Below are positions 1-7,120 of a stretch of 14,246 nucleotides of DNA, piece by piece. The stretch spans positions 1 to 14,246 of the forward strand of contig CAYZRS010000100.1 of NCBI GenBank assembly GCA_964480915.1, read 5' to 3'. Each line of letters opens with the position of its first letter. Within the stretch, counting starts at the first letter, position 1. This DNA comes from CAWGCE01 sp964480915. GTDB lineage: Bacteria; Planctomycetota; Planctomycetia; Pirellulales; Pirellulaceae. The notes under the pieces are model-generated. The model saw only the letters and a program-made list of their open reading frames with translations. It was not told the DNA's origin and made no database searches. A program made the position numbers and the translations under genes.

Positions 1-114
1 TTTGAGATTTGCACATCCTCGAATCCGTCGCCGCGCTCACACGCCTCTAAAGGAGCTCCTTGAATCAGCACCGGGACCCGGGACGCCCAGCTCACCGGGA
101 CGAGCCGCCCCAGA
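1..114. other. Edge region without a resolved gene; 12-bp palindrome
   Basis: No gene can be assigned in these bases, which lie just downstream of the MoaD-like gene on the minus strand. Positions 50-61 form a perfect 12-bp palindrome, AAGGAGCTCCTT. Read on the minus strand it contains an AGGAG that could serve as a ribosome binding site. An open minus-strand reading from a GTG at 40-38, or an ATG at 16-14, continues to the window edge, so a further gene of the same operon may begin here. The stretch is too short to identify a product, and the palindrome could be chance. Confidence 0.25.
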
Positions 115-360
115 CTACCCGCCACTCACCGGCGGTATGAGTGCAATTTCGGCATCTGCTTTCAATGGCGTCTCTTCACCGGCGTACTCTTCGCCAACCG
201 CGAGCAGCGATCGTGCGACCAGTGAGGCCAGCTGAGGATGTTGGTCGGCCAGCGCGACTCGCAGCGTACCAACAGTCGCCTCTTCCGTGAGTTCGACTTG
301 GATCGCATCGGCTCTGGCCGTGTGGCGTGCACCGGCGAACAATTTGACCGTGACCCTCAT
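115..360 (-). CDS. MoaD/ThiS-family small sulfur carrier protein
   Basis: This 81-residue protein has the size and ending of a ubiquitin-fold sulfur carrier. It opens with a MoaD-like beta strand (MRVTVKLFAGARHTA), has the VEL..EATVGTLR segment followed by the first helix, and ends in PPVSGG. In this family the C-terminal Gly-Gly is adenylated and thiocarboxylated, and then donates sulfur, in MoaD to molybdopterin synthase with MoaE. Its ATG overlaps the TGA of the upstream YdiJ-like gene (ATGA at 357-360), so the two are probably translationally coupled. MoaE, MoeB or other cofactor genes are not visible, though one could lie past the left edge. The family assignment is strong. Whether it serves molybdopterin or another sulfur-transfer path is open. 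Confidence 0.85.
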   Translation of the reverse strand: MRVTVKLFAGARHTARADAIQVELTEEATVGTLRVALADQHPQLASLVARSLLAVGEEYAGEETPLKADAEIALIPPVSGG

Positions 361-3300
361 GTGACCACCATGTCCTTGCTCCGAGTTGTCAGCAACTCAC
401 CGATCTCAGGCATCAGCCCGTACGCCAATGCCAACAGCTTCAGCGGATGGATGGTCGGTTTGTTCGTACCTTGCTCCATTTGGATTTTGCACGGACTGCA
501 TTCGGTTGTCCCGACCGTAATGAGTGGATCTCGCATGGCCGAGACGAGCGGCCAGCCGGCTCGGAGGCTGTTTCGGTAATTGGCCGCTTTCAGCCCGTAG
601 GTGCCAGCCATGCCGGAACAGCCGCTCTCAAGTCGCTTGACATTCAGTCCCGGAACCAGCCGCAACAGATTCTCTCCGGGCGAGCCGACGCCGAGCGCTT
701 TCAAATGACAGGGCAAGTGGTAACCGACGGTCGCATTGATCGGCTTCAAATCGAGTTCCAATTGTCCGCGTTGATGCATCTTCCAAAGGTATGAGCACGC
801 CTCATGCGTGTTCTCAGCGACGATCGCCGACTGTTCATCGTCAATCAGGTTGGGATATTCAAGTTTCAAACACAGCGCAGCGGTCGGTTCGGCAGTCACG
901 ATATGGAAACCTTGCCGAACGGCTTCGGCCAGGATGTTGATGTTCCGCCGGGCGAGTAATTTCGCCTTCTCGACGGCGCCCAGCGTGATCAATTCCATCC
1001 CCGATTGCACTTGCTTGGGATGCACAAAGACCGAAACTCCATTGTGCTGAAACGTGGCGACAACCGCTTCGGCCAATTGCGTATCGAACCAGTTGGCATA
1101 GATGTCGGTGAAAAACAAAACTTTCAACGTGTCGGTTCGTGCCGGCTTCGTCAGCTTCTGTTTTGCCGCCACCGACATGAAGCTGCGCTGAGCCAGCAAC
1201 GGGAGTTTCCGATTCTGCGCGATGCCGATCGTCTTCTCGATCAGCCAACGGGTCCGCTTACTGGCGATCAGGTAATTCACGACCGTCCGGAAATTCATCG
1301 CCCAAGCAGCGACGAGGTCGAGCCGCGTGATGAGCCAGTCGCCAAAACTGAGCCCATTGGTGGCCACGTATTGTGCTTTGGCCTCCAGCATCAACTTCGG
1401 GATGTCGACACCAGCCGGGCATTCATCGCGGCATTGATAACAGTGAACGCAAAGATCGGCCACGTCCTTCAACTCGTCGCCCACCAGATCATCCTGCGAT
1501 AGATCATTGGTGAGCAGGCCGCGCAACAGATTCGCTTTGGCGCGAGGGCTGGCTTCTTCCGCCGGCGCGAACCGAAAGATCGGACACATGCGAACCGATT
1601 CCAATTGAGTGCGGCAGGTGCCACAGCCGTTGCATGACCGAGCCGTTTCGACAATGTCGGCCTCTGACCAGTTCAGTAACAGTTCGATTGGCGCTGCCTG
1701 ACGATCGCCAATGGCGGCCGCTTCGGTGACGCTCGCAGTGCCGTCATTCGCAGGGAGCAGCGTGCCGTCTTCGACACTCGCGGCACTCGCGGTGCTGGTG
1801 GAAGTTGTGCCTGTCCGGGGTGGCGTCACGTGCCGCAGGGACGTCGAGGGCGAATGCAATTGCACGTCGGCAATTTTGCCGGGGTTCAGAATGCTCGTCG
1901 GGTCAAAGATGCGTTTGACCTCTCGCAGCAAATTGAAAACGCCCGGTGATTGTTTGCGCACGTACCAGCTGCGCGACAGGCCATCGCCGTGCTCGCCTGA
2001 GATCGTCCCGTTCACCTTGGCGACCTCGGCGTACAAGTCCTCGGACAATCGCTGCATCTTGGCGACATGGTCGTCATTGGATAAATCCAAGAAGGGGCGC
2101 AGGTGAAGTTGGCCGTGTCCGGCATGGCCAAACATGGAAGCCGTCACTTCGTGCTTTTGAAAGACCGACTGGGCCGTCTTCAGGAACTCGGGCAGTGAGG
2201 CGGGCGGTACGGCGATATCTTCGATGAAGGGGAGCGGGCGTTCGGAGCCGCTCAAGCGGTAAAGCGTGGGCACCGTGTGCTCGATCAATTGCCAAAACAA
2301 TGTGACGTCGGGCGGATCCAGCGCGGTGCGAGATTCGAAGGCGAGCTTCCTCTTGCGGCAAATGAGTTGAGCCAACTTCGACAGCCGCTGTCCTAGCTCG
2401 GCCACGTCTTCATCGCAGCACTCGACGAGCAGCATCGCCTCGGCCGAATCAGGGAGCAACACGTCATAGCGAACATCGGTGTCCCGTGCGAGTCGCAGCA
2501 AACGCCGGTCCATCAGGTCGCAGGCCGTAATGCTGTGACGGCGAAGTTCTTGCACCGCGCGGGCCGCCTTGTCGAGCCGGTCAAAGAACAGCAGCAGGAC
2601 TCCGCGATGACGCGGTGCGACGTGAGTTTCTACCGTGGCTTCGGTGATGACCCCCAGGGTCCCTTCCGAACCGACGAGTAGCCGAGCCAGATCAAAAGTG
2701 CCGTCTTTCCAAACGTCGTGCAGGTGATAACCGCTCGTATTGACGAGCGCGTCGGTTTTGGATTCTTGGATGATCTGTTCGTTTTCTTCAAACAACCGCA
2801 CGAGCTGACGGATGATCTTGTCGCGTCGCGATTTGCCCGACGTTTGAGCCGTCCATTCGTGTTGCCCGGCCGTGATGACCTCACCGTCGGCCAGGACAAC
2901 CTGCATCGATCGTACTTGCTGGCGTGGATCGCCATACTGAAGCCAATGACTGCCAGTCCGATTCACGGCCAGTACACTACCCATGGTCGCGACCGCCGCA
3001 CTGGATGGATCGGGGCCGAACAGACGGCCTCGTTTGGCCAGTTGGCGATTCAGATGAGACAGGATCACGCCCGGTTGGAAAGTCGCTTCATCATCTTCGA
3101 TTCGCAAAACTCGCCGCATCGCATGCGAAAAATCGAGAACCAGGCCGCCACCTAAGCAGCCACCGGTGAGACCGGTGCCCGAACCGCGAGGATGGACCGA
3201 AATGTTGTTGTCGGCCGCGTACTTTAAGCATGCTACGACATCGGCCAATCCACGTGGCCGGACGATCCCCAGCGGTGCCACCTCGTAAATGCTGGCGTCG

Positions 3301-3401
3301 CTCGCGTACATCTGCACGAACACAGGGCTCACGTGGACCTCGCCGGCAACCAGGCCACGGAGATCTTCGGCAATCAGTTGTCGATCGACTTCGGGTGGCA
3401 C
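357..3401 (-). CDS. FAD-linked oxidase/Fe-S fusion dehydrogenase (YdiJ/GlcD-GlcF type)
   Basis: This 1014-residue protein is a probable FAD- and iron-sulfur-dependent D-2-hydroxyacid dehydrogenase, close in length to E. coli YdiJ. Residues about 40-215 form the FAD-binding PP-loop domain (HPRGSGTGLTGG at 70-81, GSEGTLGVITEA at 244-255). Residues about 260-510 are the FAD-oxidase C-terminal domain (FGHAGHGQLHLRPF at 424-437, SGEHGDGLSRS at 468-478, ending NPGKI). A Ser/Thr/Ala-rich linker spans about 512-580. Two [4Fe-4S] motifs follow: C590, C593, C596 with C606-P, and C651, C654, C657 with C661-P. The C-terminal part resembles the CCG domains of GlcF/GlpC (C898, GCSGMAGTYG with C928, C968, C971). 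The first CCG-type motif has no cysteines (KQVQSGM at 796-802). The start is GTG with a weak ribosome site. It is kept because the next Met (residue 31) would remove the conserved lead into YASDASIYE. The substrate (D-lactate, glycolate or D-2-hydroxyglutarate) cannot be read from sequence. Confidence 0.92.
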   Translation of the reverse strand: MPPEVDRQLIAEDLRGLVAGEVHVSPVFVQMYASDASIYEVAPLGIVRPRGLADVVACLKYAADNNISVHPRGSGTGLTGGCLGGGLVLDFSHAMRRVLRIEDDEATFQPGVILSHLNRQLAKRGRLFGPDPSSAAVATMGSVLAVNRTGSHWLQYGDPRQQVRSMQVVLADGEVITAGQHEWTAQTSGKSRRDKIIRQLVRLFEENEQIIQESKTDALVNTSGYHLHDVWKDGTFDLARLLVGSEGTLGVITEATVETHVAPRHRGVLLLFFDRLDKAARAVQELRRHSITACDLMDRRLLRLARDTDVRYDVLLPDSAEAMLLVECCDEDVAELGQRLSKLAQLICRKRKLAFESRTALDPPDVTLFWQLIEHTVPTLYRLSGSERPLPFIEDIAVPPASLPEFLKTAQSVFQKHEVTASMFGHAGHGQLHLRPFLDLSNDDHVAKMQRLSEDLYAEVAKVNGTISGEHGDGLSRSWYVRKQSPGVFNLLREVKRIFDPTSILNPGKIADVQLHSPSTSLRHVTPPRTGTTSTSTASAASVEDGTLLPANDGTASVTEAAAIGDRQAAPIELLLNWSEADIVETARSCNGCGTCRTQLESVRMCPIFRFAPAEEASPRAKANLLRGLLTNDLSQDDLVGDELKDVADLCVHCYQCRDECPAGVDIPKLMLEAKAQYVATNGLSFGDWLITRLDLVAAWAMNFRTVVNYLIASKRTRWLIEKTIGIAQNRKLPLLAQRSFMSVAAKQKLTKPARTDTLKVLFFTDIYANWFDTQLAEAVVATFQHNGVSVFVHPKQVQSGMELITLGAVEKAKLLARRNINILAEAVRQGFHIVTAEPTAALCLKLEYPNLIDDEQSAIVAENTHEACSYLWKMHQRGQLELDLKPINATVGYHLPCHLKALGVGSPGENLLRLVPGLNVKRLESGCSGMAGTYGLKAANYRNSLRAGWPLVSAMRDPLITVGTTECSPCKIQMEQGTNKPTIHPLKLLALAYGLMPEIGELLTTRSKDMVVT

Positions 3402-3566
3402 GTTTCGTCCGTTCGCGGAAGATGTCGAAAAAGAATAGGGCTAACCGGGAATGTGGGCGGAACGCTCAAATCACAAAGCGCTCCCTCTGTTTAGCGTAAT
3501 TGGAATCGCAGCACAGTGGCAGTAGCGCGCCGCTCATTCCCGCTGGAGAGCCGGCAATTCGACGAG

Positions 3567-4256
3567 CTACGGTCCGGCGGCTCGCAATTGCGTGAGTAAA
3601 TCGACCATTTTGTCGTGCACCGCTTGGGGGGCTCGGACGACCAATGCCATCCCTTGTCGATAATAACGGATCGAGCCGGGGCCACCGACCGTTTCCCAGG
3701 TGTCAGGAGTAATCGTGCTTGAAATGATCTCGATCAGCTGGACGCTATAATCGTCGCCGCGGTTGGTGCTGCCGGCTCCTCCGCCTCCGGCAGCCCGACC
3801 AGCAACTTGACCGACAACCTGCCCGGTGTGAAGTGAATTGTCGGCGACGTCGATTTCCGCCACTTCGACGGCGATCTCTGGCTTGGTCGATTCCCGCGCT
3901 GCACGGTCACGGTTCTTCTTGGCAAGATCTTCGTAAATGTGCAGAAGCCGAATCTCAATACGGCGCCGCTGTTGCTGCAGCAGTTGGCTCTTCGAGAAAC
4001 GGCCGTGCTCCGCCAGCTCGCGGTGTAGCTGAGACAGCCGTTCGACCGCAGTCAGTCTTTCGTGTTCGTCGCTTGCCACCGCCTCGGCTCGCAGCGCATG
4101 AGCGACATCCTTGCTGAGCACCATCGTTTTGCGTTCGGATACCAAGCCGTTGTCCGGAGTTTCCAAACGGACGGTCTGAGCCAAACTGGCCTGGGAAAAC
4201 GAGGCTCCCCAAATGATCGCCGCGAACCCGATTGCCTTCCCTGCTGAATTCATCAT
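3567..4256 (-). CDS. Secreted protein with secretin-type C-terminal domain
   Basis: This 229-residue protein has a clear Sec signal peptide (hydrophobic GFAAIIWGASFSQASLA, probable cleavage before QTVRLE). A long charged helical stretch follows at about 50-125 (repeated RLSQLHREL, LLQQQRRRIEIRLLHIYEDL), possibly coiled coil. A short Gly-rich turn (GRAAGGGGAGS) leads to a compact C-terminal domain from about 170. That domain (YSVQLIEIISSTITPDTW, then VGGPGSIRYYRQGMALVVRA, then helix VHDKMVDLLTQLRA) matches a pattern I associate with the short secretin N-type domains of planctomycetes. No secretin pore domain is present, so it is not itself an outer-membrane channel. The start is the first of two adjacent ATGs, without a convincing Shine-Dalgarno sequence. 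It is divergent from the amylase operon, and its function is unknown. Confidence 0.75.
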   Translation of the reverse strand: MMNSAGKAIGFAAIIWGASFSQASLAQTVRLETPDNGLVSERKTMVLSKDVAHALRAEAVASDEHERLTAVERLSQLHRELAEHGRFSKSQLLQQQRRRIEIRLLHIYEDLAKKNRDRAARESTKPEIAVEVAEIDVADNSLHTGQVVGQVAGRAAGGGGAGSTNRGDDYSVQLIEIISSTITPDTWETVGGPGSIRYYRQGMALVVRAPQAVHDKMVDLLTQLRAAGP

Positions 4257-4486
4257 TGAATGTCCGTTTTTTACGTGGTCGCAGTGGCCCTCGAAGTAGA
4301 CTGTCGTCTAAATTGGCACCACGCTATCGTATCGAACATCCTCGGTTGAAGGCAACTTTGTCCAGGCCAGCAGCGGTTACTGGGGCGGGATTCGCTCCGG
4401 AGCAGCTGGCCGGAAGCCGCGAATCGCAAATACGAGAAGCAGCACTTCCCGCTTGGGTCACCAACGCTAGGTTCCTTAAGGTCAAC
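4257..4486. promoter_or_regulatory. Divergent intergenic region upstream of the amylase operon
   Basis: This 230-bp gap separates the start codons of the secretin-domain gene (minus) and the amylase gene (plus), so it should hold promoters for both. On the minus strand there is a weak sigma70-like pair, TTGCCT (4350-4355) and TACGAT (4326-4331), with 18 bases between, four of six matches in each box. I found no convincing plus-strand promoter and no clear inverted-repeat operator for a LacI-type regulator. The plus strand is open in the amylase frame throughout, but this is judged not to be coding. Confidence 0.35.
4477..4481 (+). promoter_or_regulatory. Ribosome binding site fixing the amylase start
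   Basis: TAAGG lies 5 bases before the ATG at 4487 and 8 bases before the ATG at 4490. Both ATGs are in frame and directly precede a signal peptide. This supports starting here rather than at the far upstream in-frame codons. Confidence 0.6.
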
Positions 4487-7120
4487 ATGATGGCTGCAGA
4501 TCACGCACCACGGCTCGTCCGGTCCCGTTTCGGTAAATGCAAAGCGCTGGTGGTTAGCGTCTTCTTATGCAGTCCAGTCTGTTTGCCAGCGGAAGAGGTC
4601 GCATCGCATCGCCTGGAAGCAGCAGCCGTTCAAGGTGCCGTGAAAGTCGACGGCGTCGTCGAGGATGCGTGGCGAACCGTGCCCCGGCTGAAGGTACGCA
4701 AGTCGGTGCCAGGGCTTGCTGGGTCGGATGCCTCGGACCTCGCGACCGCGACGGTCCAATTGCGTTGGGATGACCAGCATCTGTACGCGTTGTTCGAAGT
4801 CACTGACGTCGGCCTCCACAGCAATTCGCCCGACCCGTGGGAACATGATTCGGTGGAGCTCTTCTTGGACGAGAAAGGGGACCACGCGGCCGCGCTCAAT
4901 GCCGACGATCAGCACGTACGAGTGAACTTTGACGGCAAACTGTCCGGTGGCGAATCGTTCATTGCCGACTCGTTCCAGTCGGCAGCGCGGAAGACGGAAG
5001 GCGGCTATCGTGTCGAATGTGCCCTGCGCTGGAAAACGCCACATCCGGTCGCTCAAAAGATGCTCGGCCTGGAATTGCAAGTTAATGATAATCGAGACGG
5101 CAGCCAACGCGGCGGCATTACCAAATGGTCGCTCGCCGACAACGAGTCGTATCGGAGCACCCTCGGATACGGAACGTTGAAATTGGTCGGCCCAGTTCTC
5201 GATGCGGCAGGTACCGCTGCGGCCGCGCCGGCTGCGAAAGCCGCAGCGCAGGGAAAGGTGAAGTCAAAAGCAGCAGCAAAAAGACAGCGGAAGAAAAAAG
5301 GCCTGGAGAGCCCAGCCGCGGTCGATCGTCGCATGCCGGCTTGGGCCGCTGATGCTGTCTTCTATCAGATTTTTCCTGAACGATTTTGCAACGGCGACAC
5401 AAGCAACGACCCGACCGTCGAATCGCTCGAGTTTCCCGAGATCATGCCGGTCGATTGGAAGGTGACTCGTTGGACGGCCGATTGGTACGCCCGCGACAAA
5501 TGGGAACAGGCCATGGGCGACGACTTTTTCGAGCCCGCAGTGTTCCACCGTAGGTACGGTGGCGATCTGCAGGGTGTGTTGGATCGCCTCGATTATCTCA
5601 AACGACTAGGGATCAACGCGATCTATTTTAATCCCGTGTTCTATGCTCGCTCGCTGCACAAATACGACGGTAACTCTTACCATCACGTCGATCCTCATTT
5701 CGGCCCGGACCCGCGAGGAGATTTGGCTCTGATGGCGAAAGAGTCAAGCGATCCGGCAACGTGGCAATGGACCGCCGCCGATCGGCTCTTTCTCAAAGTC
5801 GTCGCCGGAGCCCATCAACGGGGGATGCGCGTCATCATCGATGGAGTCTTCAACCATACCGGACGTGGTTTCTTCGCATTTGACGACATCGTCAAGCGGC
5901 AGGCCGAATCCGACTACACCGACTGGTACGTCGTCCACGATTTCGACGACCCGACGACGGACGAGAATGAACTGAAGTACCAGTGCTGGTGGGGCGTCGA
6001 TACGCTGCCAGAATTCGCGAACAACGAGCAGGGCACCAATCTTCACGTCGGACCGAAGAAGTACATTTTCGCTGCGACGAAGAGATGGATGGATCCAAAC
6101 GGAGACGGTGACCCGGCCGATGGGATCGATGGCTGGCGGTTGGACGTCGCGAATGAAGTGCCCGATCAGTTCTGGGTTGAATGGAATGACTGGGTCCGCC
6201 AGATCAATGCGGAGGCGTATACCGTGTCCGAAATCTGGGAAGGGGCCGCCGATTATCTCCGCCGCTGCGGCTTTTCCGCTTCGATGAACTACCACGCCTT
6301 TGCTTATGTTGCGAAAGGATTCTTGCTCGATGGCCGGATGACGGCGAACGAATTTGTACAAAAGGCCGAATCGCGACGAGCCGACCACCCGTGGCGCATC
6401 CAACTGGGGATGCAGAACCTGTTCGATTCCCACGATACCGATCGCGTGGCGTCGCAGATCGTCAACGCGCCGCGGGGGCGCAGCTATGTCAAAGCGGAGC
6501 GAGCCGATTACGACATTCAAGAGCGAGCGTCGATTCGTCACTGGGACGAATACCAAATCCGCAAACCGAATGACGACGAACGGCGGATCCAGAAGCTGGC
6601 GACGCTTTTTCAAATGAGTTACGTTGGCGCTCCGATGGTCTACTACGGTACGGAAGCCGGTATGTGGGGTGGTGATGATCCGTGTGACCGCAAGCCGATG
6701 GTTTGGGCCGATCTCGAATACGACTCGGAAACGAGCCACCCACGCGGGCGGGCGAGAAAAGAGGATGCCGTTCAGTTTGACGATTCGCTTGCCGACTTCT
6801 ATCGCCGCATGATTGCGATGCGAGCCAAAAGTCGTGCGTTACGGCAAGGCAATGTGCTGGCAATCACCGGTTTCGATACGGCTCAGTCCGTTGCGATGCT
6901 TCGGCAAATCGATGGCGACTGGGCTCTGGTGATGCTCAACCGTTCTACGGAAGACCAGACGATTCGTCTGTCGGCGGTCGACTTTCCGGCGCCTCCTTCC
7001 TCGGCAACTGTCCACACGACGGATGAGGCGAATTTGCCAAAGATTGAATCCGAGCCGCAGCACGTGAGTATCACGTTGCCGCGTCTATCGGCCAGCTGTT
7101 GGACGTGGGAAGTCGAATGA
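4487..7120 (+). CDS. Exported CBM9-like/GH13 alpha-amylase (neopullulanase type)
   Basis: This 877-residue protein is a predicted secreted alpha-glucan hydrolase. A basic N-terminus and hydrophobic ALVVSVFLCSPVCLPA form a Sec signal peptide. Residues about 40-238 resemble a CBM9-like carbohydrate-binding domain (VKVDGVVEDAW, YALFEVTD, HDSVELFLD). A basic Ala/Lys linker spans 239-285, and the GH13 barrel begins at WAADAVFYQIFPERF. All GH13 signature regions are intact: DGVFNH (D452-H457), GWRLD with nucleophile D553, SEIW with acid/base E582, and DSHDTDR with D650. NGDGDPADG before the nucleophile resembles the calcium loop of such enzymes, and GGDDPCDRKPMVW is typical of neopullulanases. A beta-sandwich domain closes the protein. 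Its TGA overlaps the next ATG (ATGA, 7117-7120). The likely role is hydrolysis of starch, pullulan or maltodextrins outside the cytoplasmic membrane before import. The exact linkage specificity is not decidable. Confidence 0.9.
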   Translation: MMAADHAPRLVRSRFGKCKALVVSVFLCSPVCLPAEEVASHRLEAAAVQGAVKVDGVVEDAWRTVPRLKVRKSVPGLAGSDASDLATATVQLRWDDQHLYALFEVTDVGLHSNSPDPWEHDSVELFLDEKGDHAAALNADDQHVRVNFDGKLSGGESFIADSFQSAARKTEGGYRVECALRWKTPHPVAQKMLGLELQVNDNRDGSQRGGITKWSLADNESYRSTLGYGTLKLVGPVLDAAGTAAAAPAAKAAAQGKVKSKAAAKRQRKKKGLESPAAVDRRMPAWAADAVFYQIFPERFCNGDTSNDPTVESLEFPEIMPVDWKVTRWTADWYARDKWEQAMGDDFFEPAVFHRRYGGDLQGVLDRLDYLKRLGINAIYFNPVFYARSLHKYDGNSYHHVDPHFGPDPRGDLALMAKESSDPATWQWTAADRLFLKVVAGAHQRGMRVIIDGVFNHTGRGFFAFDDIVKRQAESDYTDWYVVHDFDDPTTDENELKYQCWWGVDTLPEFANNEQGTNLHVGPKKYIFAATKRWMDPNGDGDPADGIDGWRLDVANEVPDQFWVEWNDWVRQINAEAYTVSEIWEGAADYLRRCGFSASMNYHAFAYVAKGFLLDGRMTANEFVQKAESRRADHPWRIQLGMQNLFDSHDTDRVASQIVNAPRGRSYVKAERADYDIQERASIRHWDEYQIRKPNDDERRIQKLATLFQMSYVGAPMVYYGTEAGMWGGDDPCDRKPMVWADLEYDSETSHPRGRARKEDAVQFDDSLADFYRRMIAMRAKSRALRQGNVLAITGFDTAQSVAMLRQIDGDWALVMLNRSTEDQTIRLSAVDFPAPPSSATVHTTDEANLPKIESEPQHVSITLPRLSASCWTWEVE

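Noticed and set aside
3402..3566. Search for a terminator and promoter in the gap before the YdiJ-like gene
   Set aside because: No stable stem with a T-run and no pair of boxes with correct spacing could be found by eye.
4232..4486. In-frame N-terminal extension of the amylase
   Set aside because: It would bury the signal peptide about 100 residues inside the protein and overlap the divergent gene's start. The ribosome site at 4477 supports the later start.
5744..6739. 331-codon open frame antisense to the amylase gene
   Set aside because: It lies wholly opposite the GH13 catalytic barrel with intact motifs. Its translation shows no domain pattern, and long antisense frames are common in GC-rich coding DNA.
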